Positions 1-8,665 of a DNA stretch of 64,000 bases are shown here, in pieces; position 1 is the first letter of the stretch; each line of letters starts with the position of its first letter. Where the stretch lies: contig JAQWMX010000005.1 of assembly GCA_029246545.1 (NCBI GenBank), positions 62,001-126,000 of the forward strand, read 5' to 3'. Source of the DNA: Gammaproteobacteria bacterium (GTDB lineage: Bacteria; Pseudomonadota; Gammaproteobacteria; Pseudomonadales; Pseudohongiellaceae). The translations under genes were made by a program, and so were the position numbers. The notes under the pieces are model-generated. The model was given only the letters and a program-made list of their open reading frames with translations. It made no database searches and had not been told where the DNA came from.

Positions 1-105
1 GGCTAGTCAAGGCGTGAGTGCCTTTTAAAAAGCGGAGTTTACTAGAACAGTAAATGAGTATTTTTAAAAGCGCTCACAACGAAGAATAGGCAAGTGCAAT
101 AGGAT

Positions 106-519
106 TTACTGGCAATCCTTGCAAAGACCGTAGATATATAAGGAATGGTCGCTAATGGTATAACCCTTCGAAGAGGCCTGTTTCAGCTGCTGAGCTTCAA
201 TAATTTCATCATAAAACTCTTCAACTTTGCCGCATTTGGTACAAACGATATGATCGTGATGATCTTCGGTCATCATTTCAAATACGGAATGACCACCTTC
301 AAAATGATGGCGCATTACTAGCCCTGCGGCTTCAAATTGGGTAAGCACCCTATAGACTGTGGCTAATCCAACATCTTCATCAGCATCTCGTAGCGCTTTA
401 TAGACATCTTCTGCACTCATATGCCGCTCTTCGGAAGCTTCGAGGATCTGCATTATTTTGACTCGTGGTAATGTGACTTTAAGCCCTGCATTACGGAGTT
501 CCTGATTTTCACCTGACAT
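106..519 (-). CDS. fur: Ferric uptake regulator Fur
   Basis: A 137-residue Fur family repressor that senses ferrous iron and represses iron-uptake genes. Residues about 10-70 form the winged-helix DNA-binding domain (the recognition helix region contains TVYRVL), followed by the dimerisation and metal domain with HHDH at 87-90, the CTKC pair at 93-96 and a second pair CKDC near the C-terminus (133-136), the usual structural zinc site. Length and motif order are normal for Gammaproteobacteria. It is divergent from bamE, the order seen in Pseudomonas-like genomes. I saw no convincing Fur box in the 133-base gap upstream, so autoregulation is not supported from the sequence. Confidence 0.97.
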   Translation of the reverse strand: MSGENQELRNAGLKVTLPRVKIMQILEASEERHMSAEDVYKALRDADEDVGLATVYRVLTQFEAAGLVMRHHFEGGHSVFEMMTEDHHDHIVCTKCGKVEEFYDEIIEAQQLKQASSKGYTISDHSLYIYGLCKDCQ

Positions 520-652
520 TAATTTACACCCTCATATTACTAATATCGTATAAAAAGTACTTTATTCATCATTCATTAATAGATGTATCTGTAACATCAA
601 CTTTGTTTTCGGTATTATGCCTGTCCACAAAACTAAGTAAAGGTTAACCCAG

Positions 653-1024
653 TTGAATAAGCTGTTCCTCATAATTTCAATTTTAATGCTTAGCGCATGC
701 GGTAATTCCCCAATGAGCTTTCCGGGGGTCTATCGTCTGGATATTCCTCAGGGCAACCTTATTAGCCAAGATCAGGTTGATCAATTGCGTCCGGGTCTAA
801 CTAAACGCCAAGTGAATTTCATTATGGGTACACCTTTAATCCAAGATACCTTTGATCAGGACCGCTGGGATTACATCTACAGTTTTCAGCCTGGTGGTGG
901 AGAGCGGGTACAAGAAAGAATCAGTATTTACTTTGATGACAATGGATTTATGACGCGTTTTGATGGTGATTTTGAACAAACACCGGAAAATGATCAGTTC
1001 GGCGAGATTACTGCTACCCAATAG
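653..1024 (+). CDS. bamE: Outer membrane assembly lipoprotein BamE (OmlA/SmpA)
   Basis: A 123-residue lipoprotein of the BAM complex that helps insert beta-barrel proteins into the outer membrane. The leader ends in a lipobox LSAC with Cys16 as the lipidated residue. The SmpA/OmlA fold follows: a [14 protein letters not shown] segment, the WDYIYSF strand and the ISIYFDDNG strand are typical of the family. The start is TTG with AAAGG about 10 bases upstream; there is no better in-frame ATG before the lipobox. It sits divergently from fur, a placement conserved in gammaproteobacteria. Identification is firm. Confidence 0.95.
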   Translation: MNKLFLIISILMLSACGNSPMSFPGVYRLDIPQGNLISQDQVDQLRPGLTKRQVNFIMGTPLIQDTFDQDRWDYIYSFQPGGGERVQERISIYFDDNGFMTRFDGDFEQTPENDQFGEITATQ

Positions 1025-1041
1025 ACTTAAAAACAGGCTGC

Positions 1042-1467
1042 TTATTTAGCCCGCTTCTTTCTTAATTCGACCTTATGCTCTTCTTTTGCCTTAGCTATTT
1101 CTTTAGCGCTTTCTTTTCGAGCTTTTGTAACTTTTTCCATCCTGGCTTGTTTGGGACCTATTAACAAAGGTCGATAAACTTCTACTCGGTCTTTTTGCTC
1201 TAGTTTATATTCATTTGGCAAAGGTAAATGTTTGCCATCTAGCAACTTTGAAAAAATACCCATCTTGGCTTCTTTAATATTTATCTGTGGATACTTAGTT
1301 GTTAAGCCCGACGCCAGCACTGCAGCCAGCGCTGTGGTGCCTTTTTTTACTAATAAGGTTATAAGCTCTTGTTTCTCTGGCAAAGCATAGGCGACTTCCA
1401 CCTCTATAGATCTAGTCTTTGCTATTTCATCAATACCTAGCTCTTCACTCTCATCACTCTCATCCAT
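1042..1467 (-). CDS. RnfH family (UPF0125) ubiquitin-like protein
   Basis: A RnfH-family protein with a beta-grasp (ubiquitin-like) core: the first strand reads IEVEVAYALPEKQ and the last DRVEVYRPLLIGPKQAR, both hallmarks of the family. The role of the family is not settled; members are usually encoded next to ratA, as here. An upstream ATG at 1497 would give 151 residues and a 38-base overlap with ratA; the ATG at 1467 is preferred because it gives an 8-base overlap with the ratA stop, typical of translational coupling. The C-terminus after the beta-grasp is a long Lys/Glu/Ala-rich helix, longer than in most members. Confidence 0.88.
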   Translation of the reverse strand: MDESDESEELGIDEIAKTRSIEVEVAYALPEKQELITLLVKKGTTALAAVLASGLTTKYPQINIKEAKMGIFSKLLDGKHLPLPNEYKLEQKDRVEVYRPLLIGPKQARMEKVTKARKESAKEIAKAKEEHKVELRKKRAK

Positions 1468-1891
1468 AAAGTTTATCCGCTCTTTTACAAACTGCATTGA
1501 CTAAATTCTTACAAGAAGAATCAAACAAATTTTTTAATGCCAAGTCGAGCAAACCAGATTTAAATTCAAAGGACATATCTAAACTGACCTTACAGGCATC
1601 TTTAGTTAAGGCATCGAAGGTCCAGCAAGCATCAAAATGTTTGAAAGGTCCATCGACTAAGACCATCTGCATGGTCTCAGGTGAATTTAAAATATTTTTT
1701 GTCGAAAAAGAATACTTAAAACCTGCCTTGCCTAAATCTAAACGCGCAAGCACTTCAGATTCAGACTGGCTCAACACCTCTGCACCAAGACATCCATCCA
1801 TAAATTTAGGGTACGAAGCAATATCGTTGACTAGATCAAACATGGCCTGAGCGGAATAAGGCAGCAAGGCACTTTGTTGAATATGGGCCAC
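1460..1891 (-). CDS. ratA: RatA-like START/Coq10 family protein
   Basis: A 143-residue protein of the polyketide-cyclase/START-like Coq10 family. The N-terminus (SALLPYSAQAMFDLVNDI) and the central WTFDAL and DMSFEFKSGLLD segments are typical of RatA. E. coli RatA was described as a toxin blocking 70S subunit association, while the fold and Coq10 homology point to quinone binding; the sequence alone does not decide between these roles. It precedes the RnfH-like gene with a short overlap, forming a two-gene unit convergent with bamE. Confidence 0.9.
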   Translation of the reverse strand: MAHIQQSALLPYSAQAMFDLVNDIASYPKFMDGCLGAEVLSQSESEVLARLDLGKAGFKYSFSTKNILNSPETMQMVLVDGPFKHFDACWTFDALTKDACKVSLDMSFEFKSGLLDLALKNLFDSSCKNLVNAVCKRADKLYG

Positions 1892-1900
1892 GGTTAGAGT

Positions 1901-3325
1901 CTAAAAACCAAGCAAATTAAAACCGAAATAAATCTGCGCTACGTTATTGGCGAACACCAGCAACAAGATCAAGGGAATAAATGTTCCTAATGATAAATTC
2001 ACATAAGAAGCCAATAATGATGAAGCGTATTTGTCGTCCCCTTGCCCAATTTCACGCATAAAATCACTACGCTTCCAGCGATAAGAACAAAAAATACACA
2101 CAATGAAACCTATCAACGGCAATATCGTGTCGAAGAATAAATCATAAATAACATCAAACAATGACTTATTGATTCCACCGTAATTCAGCATCGAAGAAAG
2201 CCAACCCACCATACCCAATGACATACTAGCCAAAACAGTAAGTGCGCCACCTACTAGTGCCATTATTGCAATCGCCTTACGACGGGAAAATTGTTTTTCA
2301 TCAACCATCCAGGCAATTGGAATTTCTGAAATGGAAACCAGCGATGTCATCGCTGCAAAAAACACTAAGACAAAAAAGAATGTTGCAACAAAGCTTGCTC
2401 CGACATAACCCAACAGCGATTCCATTTCTAAAAACAGTTGAGGTAGATAAGAAAATATTAAACTAACGCTGCTTTCTGACAATGTCTGCACATCAACACC
2501 TGGGTTCATGGCAAATATTGCAGGCAGTATTAATAATCCGGCGATGAAAGCAACAGAGGTATCCATTAATGCAACCATGCCCGTCGTATTAACGATTTTT
2601 TCTTCTTTATTAAAATAGGATCCATAAGTAATCAGAATACCCATGCCTAAAGATAAGGAAAAGAAAGCTTGATTGAGTGCGCTGCGTAAAACAGTGCTAT
2701 CAATTCTAGAGAAGTCAGGTATCAGGTAATACCTTAGACCTTCTACTGCGTTATCCAGCGTTAAAACAAAAAGCACTAAGGCAATCAACATGATCATTAA
2801 GGTCGGCATTAATATTTTTGCCGCTTTTTCGATTCCGTCTTTTACCCCACCTGCCAAAATGGTAAATACAATAGACATAGTCAAAATGAAATAAACAAAT
2901 AACATAGGTGAAGCAACTATCTCACCAAATGCAGCCGGTTCAGCCAAGCGATCGAGATTGCCAATAGCCGACTGCACTATATACATCATGATCCAAATGG
3001 TGATGACTGAATAAAACACGGAGATCATAAAGGGGGTAAGGATAGCTAGACCACCTAAACGGCTCCAAAATTTACTCTCGCCTGATAAGGTGTAAAAAGC
3101 CCCTACTGGATTTTTTTTGGCAGCACGTCCCATGGCAATTTCTGCCAGCATCACTGGGAAACAGATCAACACTACAAAAGCGATATAAATAACTAAGAAG
3201 GCCCCGCCACCATATTTAGTAGCAACAACTGGAAAAGCGACTAGATTTCCAATTCCAACTGCAGAACCCGCAGTAGCTAGAATAAAACCAAGCCTTGAAC
3301 TAAATTCACCACGTAAACCTGACAT
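1901..3325 (-). CDS. Sodium-dependent transporter, NSS/SNF family
   Basis: A 474-residue inner-membrane symporter of the neurotransmitter:sodium symporter family, with about 11-12 hydrophobic helices. The first helix carries the sodium/substrate motif ATAGSAVGIGNLVAFP (residues 17-32), and the segment FFSLSLGMGILITYGSY corresponds to the TM6/TM7 sodium-site region. Bacterial members such as LeuT and TnaT import amino acids coupled to sodium, but the substrate here cannot be read from the sequence. A sodium-coupled carrier fits a marine lifestyle. It ends 9 bases before ratA on the same strand and may be transcribed with it. Confidence 0.93.
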   Translation of the reverse strand: MSGLRGEFSSRLGFILATAGSAVGIGNLVAFPVVATKYGGGAFLVIYIAFVVLICFPVMLAEIAMGRAAKKNPVGAFYTLSGESKFWSRLGGLAILTPFMISVFYSVITIWIMMYIVQSAIGNLDRLAEPAAFGEIVASPMLFVYFILTMSIVFTILAGGVKDGIEKAAKILMPTLMIMLIALVLFVLTLDNAVEGLRYYLIPDFSRIDSTVLRSALNQAFFSLSLGMGILITYGSYFNKEEKIVNTTGMVALMDTSVAFIAGLLILPAIFAMNPGVDVQTLSESSVSLIFSYLPQLFLEMESLLGYVGASFVATFFFVLVFFAAMTSLVSISEIPIAWMVDEKQFSRRKAIAIMALVGGALTVLASMSLGMVGWLSSMLNYGGINKSLFDVIYDLFFDTILPLIGFIVCIFCSYRWKRSDFMREIGQGDDKYASSLLASYVNLSLGTFIPLILLLVFANNVAQIYFGFNLLGF

Positions 3326-3465
3326 CTTTTCTCTTTTTCCTTTTAATTTAGTTTTTAATTTAGCTACTAATTCAGCCTTTAGCCTCGTTATAAATCTTGC
3401 CGAAGTTTACCAGATAATAGGTGAATAAATAGGCTTTACCCCGCCCTAGCCTTATAATGCGCCTC

Positions 3466-3945
3466 ATGGCCAAAAAGCATAAGCACGATGATTCAACCAT
3501 TGTCGTTAACAAAAAAGCACGACACGACTACTTCCTCAATGACTCTGTTGAAGCTGGAATTGTGCTTACCGGTTGGGAAGTAAAAAGCCTACGTAAAAAA
3601 AAGATACAGTTAGTCGATTCTCACGTCATTATTAAAGATGGTGAAGCCTGGCTTCTAGGTGCTCAAATTGTACCTTTAGCAACGGCCAGCACTCACTTCG
3701 TTGCCGACCCAACACGTACTCGTAAGCTGCTATTACACCGCAAGGAAATTGCCAAAATATTTTCCGGCGTCAATCAAAAAGGTTATACCTGCGTGTGCAG
3801 TAAAATGTATTGGAAGGGGCATTTGGTTAAATGCCAAATTGCTCTAGCCAAAGGTAAACACGAATATGACAAACGCGCAGTAGAAAAAGAACGCGAATGG
3901 AATCTTGATAAACGTCGCGCCATGAGTCATTCAAATAGAAGTTAA
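3466..3945 (+). CDS. smpB: SsrA-binding protein SmpB
   Basis: SmpB binds tmRNA and delivers it to stalled ribosomes for trans-translation. Family motifs are present: [47 protein letters not shown], and the basic C-terminal tail from [12 protein letters not shown]-like residues that enters the mRNA channel. An ATG at 3457 would add three residues; the ATG at 3466 (MAKKHK) matches the usual SmpB start and is chosen. ssrA follows about 56 bases downstream, so the two trans-translation partners are adjacent, as in many gammaproteobacteria. Confidence 0.97.
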   Translation: MAKKHKHDDSTIVVNKKARHDYFLNDSVEAGIVLTGWEVKSLRKKKIQLVDSHVIIKDGEAWLLGAQIVPLATASTHFVADPTRTRKLLLHRKEIAKIFSGVNQKGYTCVCSKMYWKGHLVKCQIALAKGKHEYDKRAVEKEREWNLDKRRAMSHSNRS

Positions 3946-3956
3946 ACATCACGAAT

Positions 3957-3966
3957 GTGCTAGAAT
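3957..3966 (+). promoter_or_regulatory. Possible ssrA promoter (extended -10)
   Basis: TGCTAGAAT lies about 35 bases before the mature tmRNA 5' end and resembles an extended sigma-70 -10 element. The upstream TTAAAC is too close for a normal -35 spacing, so the call rests on the extended -10 alone. A short leader would then be removed by processing. Weak evidence. Confidence 0.35.
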
Positions 3967-4001
3967 GCACGGGTAGTTAACAAAGAAGTAAGAAACACAT
4001 T

Positions 4002-4364
4002 GGGGGCGATCAGGATTCGACGCCGGTTATAAAACCCGAGGTGCATGTCGAGAGAGTATAGGCTCTCGTAAATCAATCTATGCAACTACTATAGTTGCCA
4101 ACGACGAAAACTACGCTCTAGCAGCTTAATATAGCAGCTAGCGATTGCCACAGGGATGCCTGTAAACCCGTGTTTAGCAATCGTCATATAGAACAGGATC
4201 GCCACGGCGGAGTGCTTGACTCCTAAGGGCTAAAAAGTTTCAAGCTCGCTTCGAACACCCTGCGCGTTGGGTCGTGAGAAGTTAACTCAATAAACGATGC
4301 TATGCATGTAGAGCCAAAGGTAGAGTACTGACGGACGCGGGTTCAAATCCCGCCGCCTCCACCA
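4002..4364 (+). ncRNA. ssrA: Transfer-messenger RNA (tmRNA, ssrA)
   Basis: tmRNA rescues stalled ribosomes and tags the nascent chain for proteolysis. The 5' end GGGGGCGATCAGGATTCGAC pairs through GGGGGCG with CGCCTCC at the 3' end, which closes with ACCA; the T-arm GCGGGTTCAAATCCCGC is intact, so the tRNA-like domain is one-piece. The tag reading frame starts at GCC (4097) and reads A-N-D-E-N-Y-A-L-A-A then TAA (4127-4129), identical to the E. coli tag. The length of 363 bases is normal. It directly follows smpB. No duplicated 3' end was seen downstream, so there is no sign of an integrated element here. Confidence 0.97.
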
Positions 4365-4389
4365 ATTTAACTTCCAACAAAGTATAGAG

Positions 4390-5145
4390 CTAAAACGTAC
4401 GTTCTACTGCAATACCGCGCAGGTCCATTTCGAAATCTAGACCTACCACTGGTGGTCTGGCGTAGTACCAGGTTAGTCCTGCAGGTGCTGCACCTCGTTT
4501 CACAATGTCTTCTTCCAAAAATGGATGGAAATCGTGAACCGTATAAACTTGGGTAGTCGTTGCATAAGGCCAGCCAACATTAAGAATCTTCATGCGCCGT
4601 TCCATCTCACCCAACACATGGTCTGCTTTTGCGCGCATGCCATCGGTTGATGTATCGCCGAGTCGAACGATGTTGCCTTCATAGGTAGATGCACCCTCGT
4701 TGGCTTCACCAGAACCGGCAATCACAAAATTAGGTTGGTCTTCTGATCGGTCTGATATAACCGTATAGGTAAAGGCTTCGAAACTGGGTTCTGATGGCGG
4801 GTTTATTTCTGGGCATACATTGGAACGCGCTACAGGATTATCATCGTTTGAAAAAATTCCCCAGCGCTCAAGTGTTCCTACATAAACGCGGTTAAAGGCT
4901 ATGAATTCCGCTTCGGTGAAAGGTGCCGGTGAACGCAGCTCACAAGCTGCAAATGCGGTAAGCGGTCGGCCAATGCCTTTCAAGTAATTTTCGATGAGTT
5001 CAAAACCAGCAGCAATAGGCACGGGTGTTGTGAATCGCACGCGTTCCAAAGCAAAGCCTGGTTGCGATGCGACGCCACCAGAGTATTGGAATGGGCCCGG
5101 TACGTAACGATAGCCACCGGCTTCAAATACTAAATTGTTGACCAT
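4390..5145 (-). CDS. Rid (YjgF)-like protein, atypical
   Basis: A 251-residue protein without a signal peptide. The central part resembles the Rid fold: an IAGSGEAN strand, a helix with MRAKADHVLGEMERRMKIL, then TTTQVYTVHDF, matching the usual order of Gly-rich strand, long helix and VY..D strand in RidA-like deaminases. The protein is about twice the usual Rid length (about 130), so it may contain a degenerate second Rid unit or an unrelated extension. The canonical arginine of active RidA is not evident to me. It is divergent from the exported enzyme cluster that follows. Function is inferred only. Confidence 0.5.
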   Translation of the reverse strand: MVNNLVFEAGGYRYVPGPFQYSGGVASQPGFALERVRFTTPVPIAAGFELIENYLKGIGRPLTAFAACELRSPAPFTEAEFIAFNRVYVGTLERWGIFSNDDNPVARSNVCPEINPPSEPSFEAFTYTVISDRSEDQPNFVIAGSGEANEGASTYEGNIVRLGDTSTDGMRAKADHVLGEMERRMKILNVGWPYATTTQVYTVHDFHPFLEEDIVKRGAAPAGLTWYYARPPVVGLDFEMDLRGIAVERTF

Positions 5146-5289
5146 GTCTTATCTCCAAAGAAGTCATTAGCCCTAATAGCGCTTTTTTAGGTATTCTTGG
5201 TTAGAATCAGCCTTAGCTTTAAAACAAAGATTCCAAATTAGTATACCTACCCAGGCTTAATTCTAAAAATTGATAGTGGGGAAGATAAC

Positions 5290-6447
5290 ATGACAATTAC
5301 TCGACGAGATTTAGCGAAGGCAGCAGGCGTTGCTGCGGGCCTTAGTTTATCTGGAGCAACTATGGCTCAATCTGACAACACTTCTCCTTCCACCTCACCT
5401 GTCATGCCTATTCGACTTTCTGGGGATGGAATAGGATTACAGCCATTAGCTTATACAGAATTGCTCAATAAGCTCTGTAAAGAAACTGATGTTGAACCAG
5501 ATAATTATTTACTCGGTGGTGAAGTCGAGAAATTCGAACAATACTGCGCAGGAGTCTTAGGCAAAGAGATGGCTGTGTTCATCCCATCTGGCACACTAGC
5601 GAATCAGTTAGCACTGCGTGAATTAGCTGGAACAAAGCGACGTGTCATCGTTCCTGGATTAAGCCATGTTTACAATGATACTGGCGACGCTTCACAAAAC
5701 CTCGCCAATTTGAACCTAATTCCCCTTGCGCAAGACCGGGCTACATTTACACTTGAGGAAGTTGAATCAATTATCGCACGCACTGAAGGCGGTCGAGTTA
5801 CCGCTGAAGTCGGCGCTATACTTATTGAGAGCCCAGTAAGAAGATTACGCGGAGAGATGGTTGATTGGGATGAAACTAAAGGTATTTTAGATTATGCGCG
5901 TGAGCGCGATATTGGCACTCACCTAGATGGTGCTCGCCTTTTTATTGCTTCTGCTTATACCGGTATTACACCAGCGCAATATTCTGCACCGTTTGATACA
6001 GTCTATGTTTCGTTATGGAAATGTTTTAATAGTAACGTCGGTGCAATTCTTGCTGGGCCGAGATCTAAACTTGAAAACATGTTCCATACGCGCCGAATGT
6101 TTGGCGGCAACTTATTTCACGGCTGGCCATCAGCATTAGTAGCTAAGCATTATATGGAAGGATTCACCGATCGTTTAAGAAGCGCTGTTGAAATCTCCGA
6201 AACGTTTTACAGTGCAATTAAAGACATCCCCAGTGTTCAGTTAACCCGAGTTGTAAACGGAACGAATTTAGCAGGTATAACACTTGATGGTGTCGACATT
6301 GCTGAAATGAGAAGGCGGCTTGCTGAACTTAATATCATGATCGGCCAACCAAATGCTGACGATCGAATAACGCTTTCTGTCAATGAAACCTGGAATCAAA
6401 CTACTGGTGAGCTCTTAGCTGATGCTTTCGCTCGGTCGTTGGCTTAA
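5290..6447 (+). CDS. Tat-exported threonine aldolase family PLP enzyme
   Basis: A fold-type I PLP enzyme of the low-specificity threonine aldolase / beta-eliminating lyase family, 385 residues. After residue 35 the layout is standard: GGEVEKFE near 77-83, PSGTLANQLA (cofactor phosphate loop) near 99-108, HLDGAR at 211-216 with Asp213 contacting the PLP ring, and the Schiff-base lysine K244 in SLWKCFNS. Family members cleave beta-hydroxy amino acids to glycine plus aldehyde. The odd feature is the N-terminus: TRRDLAK followed by a hydrophobic stretch and ATMAQ is a twin-arginine leader with a likely cleavage site, so a normally cytosolic enzyme appears to be exported folded with its cofactor. 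Confidence 0.85.
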   Translation: MTITRRDLAKAAGVAAGLSLSGATMAQSDNTSPSTSPVMPIRLSGDGIGLQPLAYTELLNKLCKETDVEPDNYLLGGEVEKFEQYCAGVLGKEMAVFIPSGTLANQLALRELAGTKRRVIVPGLSHVYNDTGDASQNLANLNLIPLAQDRATFTLEEVESIIARTEGGRVTAEVGAILIESPVRRLRGEMVDWDETKGILDYARERDIGTHLDGARLFIASAYTGITPAQYSAPFDTVYVSLWKCFNSNVGAILAGPRSKLENMFHTRRMFGGNLFHGWPSALVAKHYMEGFTDRLRSAVEISETFYSAIKDIPSVQLTRVVNGTNLAGITLDGVDIAEMRRRLAELNIMIGQPNADDRITLSVNETWNQTTGELLADAFARSLA

Positions 6448-6516
6448 GAGTCTGACTGGAATGAAGAATTGAACAAGAGTTGAAACACAGTTCAAAATAA
6501 TAAAAAGGTATTCACT

Positions 6517-8004
6517 ATGCTTAGACGTCGATTTTTAAAAAGCTCATTAGCTGTTGGTGTTTCATCATCCTTAATGGGTTTGACTGGTTGCAGTAACTTC
6601 TTTTCCGGTTTGCCGGCAGATCTAACAGATTTAAGTGCAATCGATTTATCACTGGCAATTCAAGACAAGCACGCTAGTTGTGTCGAAGTAATGCAGGCAT
6701 ATCTCGACCGAATTCATACCTATAATCCTGTCTACAATGCCATCATTAGTATGGTTGATGACGATGATCTATTTAATCAGGCATTTGCGGCAGACCAAGC
6801 CCTTGCTCGGGGCGAATACCAGGGTTGGATGCATGGCATGCCGCATGCAGTAAAAGATCTGATCCCGGTGGCTGGTTTAGCTTACACCAATGGTTCACCA
6901 ATATTTGCCAATCAAATAGCCCAGGAAGACCAAGCAATTGTTACTAGCATGCGAGATGCTGGAGCAATCTTTATCGGCAAAACCAATGTGCCAGAATATG
7001 GCTTTGGCTCGCAAAGCTATAACCCTTTGTTCGGCGCGACTAGTTCTGCCTATAACCCCGACCTTACAGCGGGCGGTAGTAGTGGTGGTGCAGCTAGTGG
7101 CCTTGGAACGCGTATGCTGCCAGTAGCTGATGGTGGTGACATGATGGGTTCATTACGAAATCCAGGTGCCTTTAATAATGTTATTGGCTTTAGACCCAGC
7201 GCCAACTTGGTAGATGGAGTGGCTTCTGGCCCTCGCGCTCTTTCCACCTTAGGCCCTATGGGTCGTAACACTGAAGATACCATCCGTCTGTTGCAAACCA
7301 TTTCTGCTGGTCCTGTTGCTGAACAATTCACTGCCATGAACCTTAATGACGTCAATATAGGTTGGATGGGCAATATGAATAACTATCTTCCTATGGAAAC
7401 TGGTGTGCTCGAATTATGTGAAGCAAACCTTTCGGTACTTGCAGAAGCTGGCGCCAATATTGAGCCTACAATGCCAAGAATGGACATGTCAGATCTTTGG
7501 TATTCCTGGACGACTTTACGCCATGCTTCACGTGATGCAATGCTAGATTTTTACAATAACCCCGAAACGCGTATGCAGCTTAAAGAAGAAGTAGTTTGGG
7601 AGATTGAACAATCATTTCTTCTAAGCGAAAGCGATGTAGCCCGTGCCAACATGATTCGCCAAAATTGGTATAGAGAATTGGACCGGATGTATGCAACTTA
7701 CGACATTTTGGTACTTCCAACTTCACAAGTTTTTCCTTATCCAGTCGGAACTCCTTGGCCGCAGGAAATTAATGGCCAGCCGATGGATACTTATCACCGC
7801 TGGATGGAAGTTACCTTATACGCAAGTCTTGGTGGTATTCCTGCAGTTAATGTACCTGTTGGCTTTGATGATCAAGGAAGACCAATGGGAATGCAGATTA
7901 TCGGTAATTATGGTGAAGATCAGAAAGTCTTAGAGTTTGCTCTAGCTTATGAACAGATTACTGATCACCTTTCTCAAAGACCAAACTTGGTTGCTGCAAT
8001 TTAG
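6517..8004 (+). CDS. Tat-exported amidase, probable lipoprotein
   Basis: An amidase-signature family hydrolase, 495 residues. The Ser-cisSer-Lys triad is readable: K113 in HAVKDL, the serines of GGSSGG at 187-192, and the nucleophile S212 in MMGSLRNPG. The leader RRRFLKSS is a strong Tat motif and the hydrophobic region ends in LTGC (Cys25), a lipobox, so the enzyme is probably anchored outside the cytoplasm. Substrates in this family range from carboxamides to N-acyl and aryl amides; none is indicated. It follows the aldolase-like gene by 69 bases on the same strand and is probably co-transcribed with it. Confidence 0.9.
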   Translation: MLRRRFLKSSLAVGVSSSLMGLTGCSNFFSGLPADLTDLSAIDLSLAIQDKHASCVEVMQAYLDRIHTYNPVYNAIISMVDDDDLFNQAFAADQALARGEYQGWMHGMPHAVKDLIPVAGLAYTNGSPIFANQIAQEDQAIVTSMRDAGAIFIGKTNVPEYGFGSQSYNPLFGATSSAYNPDLTAGGSSGGAASGLGTRMLPVADGGDMMGSLRNPGAFNNVIGFRPSANLVDGVASGPRALSTLGPMGRNTEDTIRLLQTISAGPVAEQFTAMNLNDVNIGWMGNMNNYLPMETGVLELCEANLSVLAEAGANIEPTMPRMDMSDLWYSWTTLRHASRDAMLDFYNNPETRMQLKEEVVWEIEQSFLLSESDVARANMIRQNWYRELDRMYATYDILVLPTSQVFPYPVGTPWPQEINGQPMDTYHRWMEVTLYASLGGIPAVNVPVGFDDQGRPMGMQIIGNYGEDQKVLEFALAYEQITDHLSQRPNLVAAI

Positions 8005-8021
8005 AATTGACACTTTAATAG

Positions 8022-8055
8022 GCACTATTAATGGGCACTATTAATGGGCACTATT
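8022..8055 (+). repeat. Short tandem repeat, 13-base unit
   Basis: The unit GCACTATTAATGG occurs at 8022-8034 and 8035-8047 and again as a partial copy at 8048-8055, in the gap between the amidase and the GlcG-like gene. No function is apparent; slippage is the simplest origin. Confidence 0.85.
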
Positions 8056-8131
8056 GTAAATAGTCTTTTAGTCGTCCTATACTCCAATTTAGTGTCCGAG
8101 AATTCACGAACTCAGTTCAGGAGGCAAGACA

Positions 8132-8620
8132 ATGCGAAAGATGGTGCTCTCAACAATAGTTTGTATGCTGTTTATATCTCCATATTCATACGGTCAAGGC
8201 GCCGTTACTCAGCCTATCCTGTCTCTTGCTGCCGCTAAGCTGATTGGCGAGGCAGCACTGGAAGCCTGTACTTCGCAGGGATACCATACTTCAGTTGCGG
8301 TCATTGATCGTGCGGGTAATCTCCTCGTGGTATTTCGAGATGAATTAGCACACCCAGGAACAATCGGAATGGCACAACAAAAGGCTCAAACGGCCGTTTT
8401 ATTTCGACGATCCTCACTAGAATTTCAGCAGCGTACAGCAGTAGACCCTAGCCTAATGCCACAACGTGACGTGCCCGGAATTCTCGCACTCGCTGGGGGT
8501 GTACCCATTAGGCTTAATGGTGAAATCATTGGCGGCGTAGCAAGTTCGGGAGCTAATCAAGTCTCTGACGATGAGTGCGCACGCGTAGGGCTGGCAAAAG
8601 CCGAAGAACTATTGAACTAA
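8132..8620 (+). CDS. Exported GlcG/HbpS (DUF336) family protein
   Basis: A 162-residue protein of the heme-degrading/GlcG-like family. The body reads SLAAAKLIGEAALEACTSQGYHTSVAVIDRAG in segments typical of the family, with the later motifs GGVPIRLNGEIIGGVASSG and DDECARVGLAKAEE. A Sec signal peptide (hydrophobic LSTIVCMLFISPYSYG) precedes it. HbpS binds heme in Streptomyces; many homologues are encoded next to oxidoreductases or hydrolases with unclear function. A perfect AGGAGG ribosome site lies just upstream of the ATG. It is placed between an amidase and a D-aminoacylase-like gene on the same strand. Confidence 0.88.
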   Translation: MRKMVLSTIVCMLFISPYSYGQGAVTQPILSLAAAKLIGEAALEACTSQGYHTSVAVIDRAGNLLVVFRDELAHPGTIGMAQQKAQTAVLFRRSSLEFQQRTAVDPSLMPQRDVPGILALAGGVPIRLNGEIIGGVASSGANQVSDDECARVGLAKAEELLN

Positions 8621-8665
8621 ATATTGTCAGTATTGTAGGTTTCTTCTGAAGTAAGAGAATCAATT

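Noticed and set aside
1-105. End of an upstream gene at the left edge.
   Set aside because: A short open stretch ends at a TAA near 29 in one plus frame, but only eight codons are visible, too few to support a call.
1497-1850. Plus-strand 117-codon open frame inside ratA.
   Set aside because: It lies antisense to a well-supported gene, lacks recognisable motifs and is a compositional shadow.
4002-4389. tmRNA gene as an integration site for a genomic island.
   Set aside because: No integrase gene follows, and no second copy of the tmRNA 3' end was noticed in the window.
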